Under the pieces are notes generated by a model that did not search any database, was not told the origin of the DNA, and was given only the letters and a program-made list of their open reading frames with translations. Shown one piece after another: positions 1 to 8,923 of a stretch of 64,000 bases of DNA. Position 1 is the stretch's first letter, and each line of letters starts with the position of its first letter. Origin of the DNA: an uncultured Lachnospiraceae bacterium (GTDB lineage Bacteria; Bacillota; Clostridia; Lachnospirales; Lachnospiraceae). The position numbers and the translations under genes were made by a program. The stretch spans positions 1 through 64,000 of the forward strand of contig CACZFF010000009.1 in NCBI GenBank assembly GCA_902780385.1, in the 5' to 3' direction.

Positions 1-1313
1 GTGTTGACAAGGTATGCCTTGGCGCCGCTCTTCTCCATTCTCTTAACCAGCTCTTCTGCATACTTTGTGGGATGCAGCTCCAGGAATGCCTGGCCGAAGC
101 AAGCGGAGAAGGTAGGTGTGGGCTCTGTGATGCCGCGCTCTGTGCCTGCGAGTTTTGCTGTAAATCCGGACAGGAAGTAGTACTTGGTCTGCTCGGGAGT
201 CAGGATGGAAACGGGAGGCAGTACGCCGAAAGCGTCAGCAGACAGGAAGATTACGTTTTCAGCTGCAGGGCCTGCGGAAACAGGGTTGACATTGAGAACG
301 ATGTTCTGAATGTGGTCGATGGGATAAGAGACACGGGTGTTCTCTGTGACACTCTTGTCCGCGAAGTCAATCTTGCCGTTCTCGTCGACAGTGACGTTCT
401 CAAGCAGAGCGTTGCGCTTGATGGCGTTGTAGATGTCGGGCTCAGACTCTTTGTCCAGATTGATGACCTTTGCATAGCAGCCGCCCTCGAAGTTGAAGAC
501 GCCGTTGTCGTCCCAGCCGTGCTCGTCATCGCCGATCAGCAGACGCTTGGGATCTGTGGAAAGAGTGGTCTTGCCGGTGCCGGAAAGGCCGAAGAAGATG
601 GCAGTGTTCTTGCCCTGCATATCTGTGTTTGCGGAGCAGTGCATGGAAGCAATGCCCTTCAGAGGCAGGTAGTAGTTCATCATGGAGAACATACCCTTCT
701 TCATCTCGCCGCCGTACCATGTGTTGATGATGGTGGCTTCGCGGTCTGTGATGTTGAAGAGGACTGCAGTCTCGGAATTGAGGCCGAGTTCTTTGTAGTT
801 CTCAACTTTTGCCTTGGAAGCGTTGAAGACTACGAAGTCAGGCTCGAAGTTCTCAAGCTCTTCTTCTGTAGGCTGAATGAACATGTTCTTAATAAAGTGT
901 GCCTGCCATGCAACTTCCATGATAAAACGGACAGCCATGCGGGTGTCTTTGTTGGCGCCGCAGAATGCGTCAGCGACATAGAGCTTCTTGCCGGAGAGCT
1001 CTTTCATGGCGATGTCTTTGCAGGCCTTCCAGGTTTCCTGGGAAGCAACGTGGTTGTCATTGGGATACTCGGGAGTGGTCCACCATACGGTGTCCTTGGA
1101 GTTCTCGTCCATGACGATGAATTTGTCTTTGGGGGAACGGCCGGTGTAGATGCCGGTCATGACGTTGACTGCGCCCAGCTCGGTCTCGACGCCCTTGTCA
1201 AAGCCTTCGAGGTCTTTCTTCATCTCTTCCTCATACAGGAACTCATAGGAAGGGTTGCGGATGATCTCTGTTGTGCCGGTGATGCCATACTTTGTAAGAT
1301 CGATATTTGCCAT
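1..1313 (-). CDS. pckA: ATP-dependent phosphoenolpyruvate carboxykinase, 3' end off the window
   Basis: Interconverts oxaloacetate plus ATP with PEP, CO2 and ADP in the cytosol; in fermenting anaerobes it often runs towards oxaloacetate. The visible 437 residues contain TGRSPKDKF (57-65), the P-loop GLSGTGKT (242-249) and the kinase-2 motif IGDDEHGW (260-267). The family is about 530-540 residues, so roughly 95 C-terminal residues lie beyond base 1. ATG at 1311-1313 is preferred over the in-frame ATG at 1317-1319 because AGAGG at 1321-1325 is 7 nt from the former and only 1 nt from the latter. The gene has its own promoter. Confidence 0.96.
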   Translation of the reverse strand, partial: MANIDLTKYGITGTTEIIRNPSYEFLYEEEMKKDLEGFDKGVETELGAVNVMTGIYTGRSPKDKFIVMDENSKDTVWWTTPEYPNDNHVASQETWKACKDIAMKELSGKKLYVADAFCGANKDTRMAVRFIMEVAWQAHFIKNMFIQPTEEELENFEPDFVVFNASKAKVENYKELGLNSETAVLFNITDREATIINTWYGGEMKKGMFSMMNYYLPLKGIASMHCSANTDMQGKNTAIFFGLSGTGKTTLSTDPKRLLIGDDEHGWDDNGVFNFEGGCYAKVINLDKESEPDIYNAIKRNALLENVTVDENGKIDFADKSVTENTRVSYPIDHIQNIVLNVNPVSAGPAAENVIFLSADAFGVLPPVSILTPEQTKYYFLSGFTAKLAGTERGITEPTPTFSACFGQAFLELHPTKYAEELVKRMEKSGAKAYLVN

Positions 1314-1385
1314 TCTCATACCTCTTTCTGAATCATTAATGCAGCATTAATGTACTTAATAAAGGACACTTATCCTCACAGTGTC

Positions 1386-1414
1386 ATTATAACCATTAGC
1401 TGTGATAAACGCAA
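1386..1414 (-). promoter_or_regulatory. sigma-A-type promoter of pckA
   Basis: On the minus strand, TTGCGT (1409-1414) and TATAAT (1386-1391) are separated by 17 nt. Transcription would start near 1379, leaving a leader of about 65 nt that contains GACAC/GTGTC and CATTAATG palindromes. Confidence 0.7.
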
Positions 1415-1535
1415 CTGACAGAACATAGGAAAACCAACATTTTTACAAGCCTTTTTTCGTGTATCTGAACAATTGTCCAGGCTAATTGTTCGTTATTCTA
1501 CCCTTTGTGTTTTTTTACGTTCCCGGTATCGCAGG

Positions 1536-1698
1536 TGTCAGGGGGACGGTGTCAGGGGGACGGTTCCAGTGACAATCCGACTGTCAGGGGGACGGTTCCG
1601 GTGACACACAGATCAGACTTCCTCGCGCAGTGTCAGGCGGACGGTTCCGGCGACAAAGGTGTCAAAGGAACCGTCCCTTTGACAACCCCTCTGACAAC
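1536..1698. repeat. GGGACGGTTC-type palindromic repeat cluster, locus 1
   Basis: Several copies of TGTCAGGGGGACGGTTCC and its complement GGAACCGTCCCTTTGACA lie between pckA and the HAD gene. Complementary copies can fold on each other. The cluster includes a 19-nt near copy (1611-1629, 17/19 identical) of the 3' end of the adjacent HAD gene (1702-1720). Related clusters lie at 2511-2660, 4302-4342, 7884-8011 and 18371-18436. No open reading frame of note is present in 1314-1703. Confidence 0.85.
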
Positions 1699-1703
1699 CC
1701 GGA

Positions 1704-2480
1704 TTAGACTTCTTCGCGCATGGAGTCCTCGAGGGCCTCAACAATGGTGGGAACCACCTTGGTCACGCGCTCCTGCACTTCTTTGGGCGCATAGGGGAAG
1801 GTGTAGGAGACGTCGGATGCCTCGATGAGGGGCAGGTCGTTCATGGAGTCGCCGATGCCGTAGAGGCGGATCTCGCCGTACTCGTGTTTCATGTACTCGC
1901 GCAGGAACTGGACTCCCTCGCCCTTGGAGCAGCCCTTGGGAGCGATGTCGATCTCGATGACGTTCTGGAAGGCATTGACGGAGTCGCCGAACTCGGCATT
2001 GATCTCCGCGGCCATGCGGGCGGCATCGTCCAGGCTCTCGGTGTGGATGGAAACCTGGTGGATGAGGCCTTCGGGGCAGTCGTCTACGCCGGTGATGATG
2101 TAGTACTTGCCGGGATAGTCCATTTCCTTGAAGACGCAGATATCGCCTTCAACATCAAGGGTGAAGCGGAAATTGTCGGTGCCGTATTTTTTGATAATGG
2201 CATCGGCGACCTTGGGGTCGACGCCTTTTTTGCGGATTTCCTTAAACTGGGTGTCAACAATATTGGCGCCGCTGCTGGTGATGTAGAAGTCAGGCTCAAC
2301 AAAGCCGGTGATGAAGGGGGTAAGACCGCCGACCTGGCGGCCGGTGCAAAGGCCGAAGAGATGGCCCGCCGCCTGGTACTCGCGGATCTTGGCTACATTC
2401 TCGGCCGGAAGCTTGCGGTCATCTTCGGCAAGGTAGAAGTACAGGGTTCCATCAAAGTCACTCGCAAATACTTTTTTCAT
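1704..2480 (-). CDS. Cof-type HAD-IIB sugar-phosphate phosphatase-like protein
   Basis: Probable Mg-dependent phosphatase of the Cof subfamily (HAD superfamily IIB), cytosolic; substrate cannot be read from the sequence. Visible motifs are the nucleophile motif DFDGT (8-12), motif II TSSGA around residue 89, and motif IV GIGDSMND near the C terminus. The length of 258 residues is normal for the family. The start is supported by AAAGG about 12 nt upstream. It follows the GH32 sucrose hydrolase gene on the same strand but is separated from it by 189 bp filled with palindromic repeats, so co-transcription is uncertain. Confidence 0.88.
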   Translation of the reverse strand: MKKVFASDFDGTLYFYLAEDDRKLPAENVAKIREYQAAGHLFGLCTGRQVGGLTPFITGFVEPDFYITSSGANIVDTQFKEIRKKGVDPKVADAIIKKYGTDNFRFTLDVEGDICVFKEMDYPGKYYIITGVDDCPEGLIHQVSIHTESLDDAARMAAEINAEFGDSVNAFQNVIEIDIAPKGCSKGEGVQFLREYMKHEYGEIRLYGIGDSMNDLPLIEASDVSYTFPYAPKEVQERVTKVVPTIVEALEDSMREEV

Positions 2481-2510
2481 ATTGTATGGGTATCCTTTCA
2501 GACTTTAGGC

Positions 2511-2660
2511 GGGAGGAGACAGGGGACGGGAAACAGAGGACGGTTCTCGAGAAGACAGGGACCGAGGAAACAGAGGACGGTTCTCGAGGAGTCAGGGGAC
2601 CGAGGAGACAGAGAACCGTCCCCTTCCTCGCCGTCTCCTCAGCGTCTCCCGCTGTCTTCT
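2511..2660. repeat. GGGACGGTTC-type repeat cluster, locus 2
   Basis: Two copies of ACAGAGGACGGTTCTCGAG lie in direct order, followed by the complement GAGAACCGTCCCC and a GCCGTCTCCTC arm that pairs with GAGGAGACAGGGGACGG at the left end. The whole block can form one long imperfect hairpin between the 3' end of the GH32 gene and the 5' end of the HAD gene. Confidence 0.8.
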
Positions 2661-2669
2661 TTTTTCAAA

Positions 2670-4130
2670 TTACACTACAAAATCATCCTTGACGGAGGGG
2701 TTGAGTTTGTAGATCTTCACTTTCGCGCCGTCGGTTACGGTGTAGTGGAACTCTTCCGCCTCGGGATAGCTGTGGGTGGTGAAGGTTGCCTCGCCGTCGT
2801 TGACGAAATACTCGGTGGAGCTGTGGTCGATGAAGATGCGGAGGCTCTTAAGGGGATTCTCAAGGGGCATATCAAGGACTTCGCCGACGGCCATATTAAA
2901 GCGTTTGTTGAGGCCGGTGCGGTCGACCGTGCAGGTCCTGGAGGCTGCGTCGTAGTGGAGGCGCAGACCGCCGGAACCGTCCGCTTTGGTGTAGAGGTTG
3001 AGGTCGAAATCAGCGTCAGCCGCGGGCTCGACGATTATCTCGCAGGCTGCGGGCAGGGTGCCGTCGGCCGGTGCTTCGCCTGCGCGGAGGGCTTCGATGC
3101 CGCTGACAGGAGTCTGAAGGAGCTTGCCGTTTTTGACACGGAGTTCACGGGGCAGGCCCATACTGCCTTCCCAGTCTTCTTCCTCAGTCGGATAGTGATT
3201 GTCGGGAAGACCCACCCAGCCGATCAGGATGGCCTTGTCGGGATCGCCGACGTTGGATGCGCCCTGGGCTGCGTAGAAGTCAAAGCCGTAGTCAAGGTGA
3301 CTGTAGCCGGATTCGGGTGTGAATGTCAGGGTGTCATAATCCATCTTGCCGATGAGGTAGACGTTGTGGTTTGTGCTCTCGGCGCGGCCGGGGAGTTTGG
3401 TGTACTGGGGCGAGAAGATCAGGACGTCACTGCCGCTGATATTGACGATGTAGGGGCATTCCCACATGCCGCCGAAATCCTCGAAACCAACAACATGGAG
3501 CTGTCCTGCGAAGGACCAGCCGGAGAGGAGGTCCTCGGACTGGTAGATCTGGACAGTGCCCTTCTTGTCCAGGGTCTGGGCTCCGATAAAGATATAATAT
3601 TTATTATTTTTTTCGTTATAGACGACCTTGGGATCGCGCTGGTGCTCGCTGTAGTCGTCGCGGGGACCGAAGAGGGGCTCAGGGAGCTTCTCGGGGCGGC
3701 CGTCTTTGCCCAGCTTGGCGGCACAGGTGTAGGGTGTGCGGACCCAGTTCTCGTCGCGGTGGTTGCCTGTGTAGAAGAAATAGAGGTCATCGCCGGCGCA
3801 GATGGCGCTGCCGGAGTGGCAGCCCTTGTTGTCATAGAAAGTATCGGGAGCCAGTCCGATTCCCTCATTTTTCCATGTGACGAGATCCGGACTTGATACA
3901 TGGTACCAGTATTTGAGGCCGTGCACTGCACCCCAGGGGCACCACTGATAAAACAGATGCCAGGTTCCGTTGTGGCAGGTGAAGCCGTTCGGGTCACTGG
4001 AAAGTCCTGTGACGGGCTGTACGTGATAGGTCTGGCGATAAGCGGATTTGCTGATCTTCTCATAAAGATCGGAAATCTCATCCGGACTGTGCAGTACTCT
4101 GTAGCGCTCTTCCGTTGTCCATTGTCTCAT
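2670..4130 (-). CDS. scrB: GH32 sucrose-6-phosphate hydrolase / beta-fructosidase
   Basis: Hydrolyses the beta-fructosidic bond of sucrose-6-phosphate (or sucrose) in the cytosol; there is no signal peptide. The three GH32 catalytic motifs are visible: the nucleophile in SDPNG (Asp46), the transition-state stabiliser in RDP (Asp166) and the acid/base in WECP (Glu224). The first motif reads LSSDPNG instead of the usual WMNDPNG. A five-bladed propeller is followed by a C-terminal beta-sandwich, 486 residues in total, as expected. AGGAGG lies 10 nt before the ATG. The sucrose-type PTS at 20.9 kb would provide sucrose-6-phosphate. The gene symbol is assigned by role. Confidence 0.9.
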   Translation of the reverse strand: MRQWTTEERYRVLHSPDEISDLYEKISKSAYRQTYHVQPVTGLSSDPNGFTCHNGTWHLFYQWCPWGAVHGLKYWYHVSSPDLVTWKNEGIGLAPDTFYDNKGCHSGSAICAGDDLYFFYTGNHRDENWVRTPYTCAAKLGKDGRPEKLPEPLFGPRDDYSEHQRDPKVVYNEKNNKYYIFIGAQTLDKKGTVQIYQSEDLLSGWSFAGQLHVVGFEDFGGMWECPYIVNISGSDVLIFSPQYTKLPGRAESTNHNVYLIGKMDYDTLTFTPESGYSHLDYGFDFYAAQGASNVGDPDKAILIGWVGLPDNHYPTEEEDWEGSMGLPRELRVKNGKLLQTPVSGIEALRAGEAPADGTLPAACEIIVEPAADADFDLNLYTKADGSGGLRLHYDAASRTCTVDRTGLNKRFNMAVGEVLDMPLENPLKSLRIFIDHSSTEYFVNDGEATFTTHSYPEAEEFHYTVTDGAKVKIYKLNPSVKDDFVV

Positions 4131-4224
4131 TGAATATGGTCCTCCTGTGTTGGATTGTGAATGATTTTTTCATTAGTTTTTAACTACTGTTCGTGCATCG
4201 AATTCAAGTAAACTATTAATGTAT

Positions 4225-4253
4225 ATTATACAGTAAACAGGGGTTTTCCTCAA
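4225..4253 (-). promoter_or_regulatory. sigma-A promoter of the GH32 gene
   Basis: TTGAGG (4248-4253) and TATAAT (4225-4230) are spaced by 17 nt on the minus strand. Unlike the PTS and amylosucrase promoters, no cre/LacI-type operator was seen just downstream. Confidence 0.75.
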
Positions 4254-4301
4254 TTGGATTTGCGGCCCCGGATCCCTCCGGCGGCTCGGAAATATTGCCG
4301 C

Positions 4302-4342
4302 GGGAACCGTCCTCTGACACACAGGAACCATCCCTTTGACAC
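4302..4342. repeat. GGGACGGTTC-type repeat, locus 3 (short)
   Basis: GGAACCGTCCTCTGACAC is followed by the degenerate copy GGAACCATCCCTTTGACAC. It sits between the divergent GH32 and AI-2E permease promoters. Confidence 0.7.
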
Positions 4343-4367
4343 AAATACTGAACTTTTCATGACTTCG

Positions 4368-4396
4368 TTGAAGTTTTGACCGCTATCGCCTATACT
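4368..4396 (+). promoter_or_regulatory. sigma-A promoter of the AI-2E permease gene
   Basis: TTGAAG (4368-4373) and TATACT (4391-4396) are separated by 17 nt. The predicted start of transcription is about 58 nt before the ATG. Confidence 0.65.
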
Positions 4397-4460
4397 GAAA
4401 TGTAGCAGTCATAGCGAATTTTTAGTATACGTCATTTATCATCATTAAGGATCGCATTCA

Positions 4461-6047
4461 ATGAAATTCAACAAAAATCTTCTGAAGGAAAAGTGGTTTT
4501 CCTATACCATAGCCCTGTGTTCGGCAGTAGCACTCTATATGATACTGACGCATTTGAGCGGGATCCTTCATTTTCTCCAATCGATTTGGCGCGTAGGGTC
4601 TCCGGTCTTTATGGCATTCGTGATTGCATATGTTCTGGGGCCTCTGGCAGAAGTCTACTCGAAATATGTATTATACAAGATAGAGCAGGGAAAGCTGCGG
4701 CATACGCTCTCTGTCATTCTCGCGGTTCTGTCTGTCGTTCTCTTCATTGTGATCCTTGCCGTGGCGCTGATCCCGCAGATCATCGACAGTGTGGTTCTGT
4801 TCGCCGGAAACCTGAACGGATATGTACTTTCTTTCCAGCGTCTGATGCGGCAGCTCAACAGCATGGCTCTGCAGCATGATCTTGACCTGTCCCAGTTTAT
4901 TACCTCAAGTGATGAGCTCCTGCAGTCGATCACACGGATCCTGCCGGAGAACCTCAATAAAATCGTCAATTTCTCCTACAGCTTCGGCGCGACAATGTTT
5001 GAATGGATCATTTCATTCATTCTGGCAATCTATCTGATGCTGAGTTCGGATAAGCTCAAGGCCGGATTGGGACGTCTTCTGCATGCGATCCTTCCCGCGC
5101 AGGTGTATCGGAATACTTCTTCTTTCTGGAGCCGCTGCAACAAGATCCTGGTCCAGTTTATCGCTTTCGATGTACTGGATGGTATTATCATCGGTCTTTG
5201 CAACTGGGTGTTCATGGTAATAATGGGAATGCCCTATGTGGCGATCATCTCGGCGATCGTCGGCGTGACAAATCTGGCCCCCACCTTCGGCCCGATGGTC
5301 GGTGCCATCATAGGAGCCTTTATCCTGGTCCTGGTCAAGCCATGGTACGCGCTGGCCTTTTTGCTGTTTACCCTGGTTCTGCAGACGATCGACGGATATG
5401 TCATCAAACCCCGCCTGTTCGGTGAGCAGCTCGGCGTCTCCTCCGTCTGGATCCTGATTTCCCTGGTCATCGGCGGCCGGCTGATCGGCGTCGCAGGCAT
5501 CCTTCTGGCCATTCCCTTCGCAGCAATCGCTGATTTCGTCTATCACGATTATATTATCAAGCGGCTGGAAGAGCAGAACGCGGAGCATAAGAAGCTGGCG
5601 GAAGCCGCGAATGCAGGTATAGAGGCTGCAGGCGAATCAGTAGCAGAAGCCGCGGCACACATTACAGGCAGCGCCGTCCCGGCATTCGGAGTGAGGAGCA
5701 TTGTCCCGACGGACGCCGATACAGATTCAGATGCTGTGCGAGCTGCAGGCGCGGAGAACGATGCGGAGAACGGTACAGACGATGCATTGGATGATGCAGA
5801 CAATGCGGAGAAGGGTACAGACGATACGAAGAGCGATGCAGACAATGCGAAGAACGATGCATTGGATGACACGGTGGACGACACGGTGGACAACACGGTA
5901 GACGATAACGGTTCAGGTCCCGGTTCTGATGACAGACAGGCCGCTGACGCTGACGGCGATATAGAGGACAGCGGCTGTTCAGGTCCCGGTTCTGATGACG
6001 GACAGGCCGCTGACGCTGACGGCGATACGGCTCCTGCAGTCGGATAA
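4461..6047 (+). CDS. AI-2E family transporter with an acidic repetitive tail
   Basis: Polytopic inner-membrane protein of the AI-2E transporter (PerM-like) family; the real substrate in this lineage is unknown. Residues 1-370 hold several hydrophobic segments and the conserved C-terminal region with GVTNLAPTFGP and DGYVIKPRLFG. Residues after about 410 form an acidic Asp/Ala/Asn-rich low-complexity tail with a 22-residue tandem duplication that contains SGPGSDDxQAADADGD (66 nt unit starting at 5913 and 5979). Most family members stop at about 350-400 residues, so the tail is an addition. The gene is monocistronic between its promoter and a strong terminator. Confidence 0.88.
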   Translation: MKFNKNLLKEKWFSYTIALCSAVALYMILTHLSGILHFLQSIWRVGSPVFMAFVIAYVLGPLAEVYSKYVLYKIEQGKLRHTLSVILAVLSVVLFIVILAVALIPQIIDSVVLFAGNLNGYVLSFQRLMRQLNSMALQHDLDLSQFITSSDELLQSITRILPENLNKIVNFSYSFGATMFEWIISFILAIYLMLSSDKLKAGLGRLLHAILPAQVYRNTSSFWSRCNKILVQFIAFDVLDGIIIGLCNWVFMVIMGMPYVAIISAIVGVTNLAPTFGPMVGAIIGAFILVLVKPWYALAFLLFTLVLQTIDGYVIKPRLFGEQLGVSSVWILISLVIGGRLIGVAGILLAIPFAAIADFVYHDYIIKRLEEQNAEHKKLAEAANAGIEAAGESVAEAAAHITGSAVPAFGVRSIVPTDADTDSDAVRAAGAENDAENGTDDALDDADNAEKGTDDTKSDADNAKNDALDDTVDDTVDNTVDDNGSGPGSDDRQAADADGDIEDSGCSGPGSDDGQAADADGDTAPAVG

Positions 6048-6170
6048 TGAATGTCCGGACACTATTTATATTCCGGACACTGTTTATCAGGCGATTCCTT
6101 ATCCGGACAATCATACGAGAATAGAAAATGTTATAAAAAATGACATTATAAATTGCATAAAAGAAGAATA

Positions 6171-6225
6171 AAAACAGGCAGCACGCAGGAATGATACATA
6201 CATCCTGCAGCTGCCTGTTTTTTAT
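6171..6225. terminator. bidirectional terminator between the permease gene and rpe
   Basis: A 12-bp stem (AAAACAGGCAGC, 6171-6182, with 6210-6221) continues into a 6-bp stem (GCAGGA/TCCTGC) and is followed by T-runs on both strands. It serves the convergent permease gene (+) and rpe (-). Upstream at 6053-6110 are three TCCGGACA motifs of unknown meaning. Confidence 0.9.
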
Positions 6226-6262
6226 CCGGTCAAATATTTTTTGTCATCTGTTGATCATTGAT

Positions 6263-6931
6263 TCAGGACCGCTGTGCCAGGTAGTCACTGAAGCGCTTTG
6301 TCTCTCCGTAGGTGTTGTCTCCGAAAACGGCGGAACCGACGACGAAGATATTGGCACCGGCTTCCAGAGGAAGGTGGATGTTGTCATACTTGACACCGCC
6401 GTCGACCTGGATGTCTGTCGCAAGCCCTTTTTCTGTCACAAATCTGCGGGCGGCACGGACTTTTTCGAGGGTTTCGGGCATCATCTTCTGTCCGCCGAAG
6501 CCGGGCTCGACAGTCATGACCAGAAGCATTTCGACCTTGTCCATATAGGGAGCGACATCCTCAAAGGGTGTTTTGGGTTTGATGGAAATGCCTGCCTTGC
6601 ATCCGCATTTGTGGATCTCGTCGATCACTGCCTGCGGGTCCTCTGCCGCCTCGAGATGGAAAGTGATGATATCAGCGCCGCAGGCCGCAAACTCCTTGAT
6701 ATAGCGGATGGGATCGATGATCATCAGGTGGACATCGAAGACCTGGCCGGTGGCACTGCGGATGGACTTCATCACGGGCATGCCGAAGGAAATGGAGGGG
6801 ACGAATACTCCGTCCATGACATCGATGTGGAGGTAGGCAGCGCCGCCCTTTTCTGTCGCTTTGATGTCTTCCTCGAGATTTTTGAAATCCGCAGAGAGCA
6901 TGGAAGGTGCGAGGATGAGTTCTGGTTTCAT
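6263..6931 (-). CDS. rpe: ribulose-phosphate 3-epimerase
   Basis: Interconverts D-ribulose 5-phosphate and D-xylulose 5-phosphate in the pentose phosphate pathway. The TIM-barrel metal ligands are visible as His35 and Asp37 in LHIDVMDG, His68 in DVHLM and Asp177 in QVDGGV. PGFGGQ (143-148) is the phosphate-binding loop. The 222-residue length is typical. The ribosome binding site GGAG lies inside a 41-nt pure pyrimidine tract (6934-6974; purine on the coding strand). It is the last gene of the holB-ricT-trmN6-rsmI-rpe run. Confidence 0.97.
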   Translation of the reverse strand: MKPELILAPSMLSADFKNLEEDIKATEKGGAAYLHIDVMDGVFVPSISFGMPVMKSIRSATGQVFDVHLMIIDPIRYIKEFAACGADIITFHLEAAEDPQAVIDEIHKCGCKAGISIKPKTPFEDVAPYMDKVEMLLVMTVEPGFGGQKMMPETLEKVRAARRFVTEKGLATDIQVDGGVKYDNIHLPLEAGANIFVVGSAVFGDNTYGETKRFSDYLAQRS

Positions 6932-7007
6932 AGTTTTTCTCCTTTTCTTTTTCTTTTTTCTTTTCCTTTTTCCTGTAGAAAATCAGTATATCTCATCAGC
7001 ATCTCAC

Positions 7008-7862
7008 TCATTTGATTTTGAGCTGCTGGTAGATATCCCGTCGGGAAAGACCCCGGTCGGCGGCAACACGGCGCATGGCCTCCTTCTGGGCCAGGCCCTG
7101 GTCCAGGTACTGCTGCATATGGTCTTCCAGGGAAAGCACGTCATAGGCGGCGCGGGTCTGTGTCTCGAGGACCCGGGGATCTGCGCCGGCGAGGACGAGA
7201 ACGTATTCACCGCGGGGTTCATTCTCCCGGTAGTATTGGACAGCGGTCCTGAGTGTGAGCGGGATCGCCTCCTCGAAGCGTTTGGTCAGCTCGCGGCAGA
7301 GGGTGACGCGGCGGTCGCCGCCCAGGGTCTCGGTCAGTTCCGCAAGTGTCGCCCGCAGGTGGTGGGGTGCCTCATAGAGAATAATGGTGCGCTCTTCGGT
7401 CCGGAGCTGGTCCAGGATCCTGCGGCGTTCTTTTTTCTCTGTCTTTTCGGGAGGAAGAAAGCCTTCGAAGCAGAACCGTCTGGCGGGCATGCCGGACATG
7501 GTGAGGGCTGTGATCAGGGCACAGGCACCGGGAAGGGATGTGACACGGATGCCTTCTTCGATGCAGAGAGCTGCGAGGACCTCTCCGGGGTCGGAGATGG
7601 CCGGTGTTCCGGCGTCCGTGACAAGAGCGATATTCTCGCCGCGGTGCAGGCGGTCGAGCAGTTCCCTGGCCTTGTCGTATTTATTGTGCTCGTGATAGCT
7701 GGTCATGGGCTTTTTGATCTCAAAATGGTTGAGCAGGCGGAGGGTGTTGCGGGTATCTTCCGCCGCGATGAGATCGGCCTCTCGAAGGGTATCGAGCACG
7801 CGCTGTGTGATGTCGCCCAGGTTCCCGATGGGAGTGGCGCAGAGATATAAGGTTCCGGGCAT
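7008..7862 (-). CDS. rsmI: 16S rRNA (cytidine1402-2'-O)-methyltransferase
   Basis: SAM-dependent methyltransferase that modifies the 2'-O of C1402 in the decoding centre of 16S rRNA. The tetrapyrrole-methylase-type fold is shown by LYLCATPIGNLGD (5-17), the EDTRNT motif (35-40), TDAGTPAISDPG, and SLPGACALITAL. At 284 residues it is full length. It sits downstream of trmN6 as in the Bacillus yabB-yazA-yabC order, with the GIY-YIG gene yazA absent and a palindromic repeat cluster in its place. Confidence 0.96.
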   Translation of the reverse strand: MPGTLYLCATPIGNLGDITQRVLDTLREADLIAAEDTRNTLRLLNHFEIKKPMTSYHEHNKYDKARELLDRLHRGENIALVTDAGTPAISDPGEVLAALCIEEGIRVTSLPGACALITALTMSGMPARRFCFEGFLPPEKTEKKERRRILDQLRTEERTIILYEAPHHLRATLAELTETLGGDRRVTLCRELTKRFEEAIPLTLRTAVQYYRENEPRGEYVLVLAGADPRVLETQTRAAYDVLSLEDHMQQYLDQGLAQKEAMRRVAADRGLSRRDIYQQLKIK

Positions 7863-7883
7863 AGTCCGTGTTCTCCAGGGCAG

Positions 7884-8011
7884 TGGGTCAGGAGGGACGG
7901 TTCCGGCTCACTCAATTTCTTCAGCAAATGAGTCAGTCAGAACCGTCCCTCGTGACTCATCCTCAATTTCATCGGGTAATGAGTCAGTCAGAACCGTCCC
8001 TCGTGGCTCAT
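7884..8011. repeat. GGGACGGTTC-type repeat cluster, locus 4
   Basis: One partial copy (GGAGGGACGGTTCCGG) is followed by two near-identical 33-nt palindromes, at 7928-7960 and 7979-8011, bounded by ATGAGTCA and TGACTCAT or GGCTCAT with AGAACCGTCCC in the middle. The outer arms here (GAGTCA/TGACTC) differ from those at other loci (GTGTCA/TGACAC), but each pairs with its partner. Confidence 0.85.
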
Positions 8012-8012
8012 T

Positions 8013-8918
8013 TCATTCATAATATATATGCAGGAGCTCCGGTGTGTAGGAGCCGTCCTTTTCGTAGACGATCAGGGGCGGTTCGACGCGGAGTTCGGGA
8101 GCGCCTCCCCGGACGCAGTCAAGAAGGACCATGTTGGGTGCCTGGTCGGCGTGGGGGTAGACGAGGCGCATACGTTTGGGTTCAAGGCCCTTGCTGCAGA
8201 GCGTCGTGATGAGCTCCGGCAGGCGCATGGGGCGATGGACGAGGTAGAAGTGTCCGCCGGGGCGAAGGAGTTTCGCCGCGGCGCGGGCGACGTCCTCGAA
8301 GGTACAGAGCAGTTCATGGCGCGCGATGGCACGGGGATCCAGGTTCTGCAGCAGATTCTCTGAAAGAGCGGGTGTGCAGGCGGCTTTTCCGGCGTATCCG
8401 CCGCTGTTGTTCCCGGAGGGAGTTCCGCTGATTTTTCCGCTGCCGGGGGTGCGGTAGGGCGGGTTGCATGTAATGAAATCAAAAGAAGCAGCTGCAAAAA
8501 TGCGGTCTGCTTCCTTAATATCTCCCTGTACGATGGAAATGCGGTCCTGAAGGCCGTTGAGGGCAAGGCTCCTTTGTGCCAGGTCCACGCTTGCGGGCTG
8601 TATTTCCAGGCCGGTCAGGTGCGCGCAGTCTGTTCTGTCGGACAGCAGGATAGGAATGATGCCGTTTCCGGTGCCCAGGTCGAGCCCTCTCCGGGCTCTT
8701 TTCATCTGCACATAGGCGGAGAGAAGGACTGCGTCCATACCGAAGCAGAAAAGGGCGGGGTCCTGTATGATACGCAGTCCGCATTGCTGCGGACTGCTGC
8801 CGTTTTTATGGTCAATGCCGGTTTCCGGCGAACCGGTCCCCGGTTCCCGACCGGTTCTTGCTCCGCGCTGGAGGTCATCGATCCGTTCTCCCGGACGCAG
8901 ATATTGGTTCGCGGTCAT
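8013..8918 (-). CDS. trmN6: tRNA1(Val) (adenine37-N6)-methyltransferase family protein
   Basis: Rossmann-fold SAM methyltransferase of the YfiC/TrmN6 family. Residues 78-86 give motif I (LDLGTGNGI), and NPPY near residue 155 is the N6-adenine methyltransferase signature. Relative to typical members of about 245 residues it has two insertions: a Gly/Thr-rich segment near 20-45 and a Gly/Ser-rich segment after NPPY. The start lies 5 nt from the stop of ricT, with AGGA 9 nt upstream, so the two are translationally close. The tRNA substrate is inferred from the family. Confidence 0.85.
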   Translation of the reverse strand: MTANQYLRPGERIDDLQRGARTGREPGTGSPETGIDHKNGSSPQQCGLRIIQDPALFCFGMDAVLLSAYVQMKRARRGLDLGTGNGIIPILLSDRTDCAHLTGLEIQPASVDLAQRSLALNGLQDRISIVQGDIKEADRIFAAASFDFITCNPPYRTPGSGKISGTPSGNNSGGYAGKAACTPALSENLLQNLDPRAIARHELLCTFEDVARAAAKLLRPGGHFYLVHRPMRLPELITTLCSKGLEPKRMRLVYPHADQAPNMVLLDCVRGGAPELRVEPPLIVYEKDGSYTPELLHIYYE

Positions 8919-8923
8919 GGTTT

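Noticed and set aside
6934-6974. The 41-nt polypyrimidine tract before rpe as a special element
   Set aside because: It is explained well enough as an A/G-rich leader containing the rpe ribosome site; nothing else supports a separate function.
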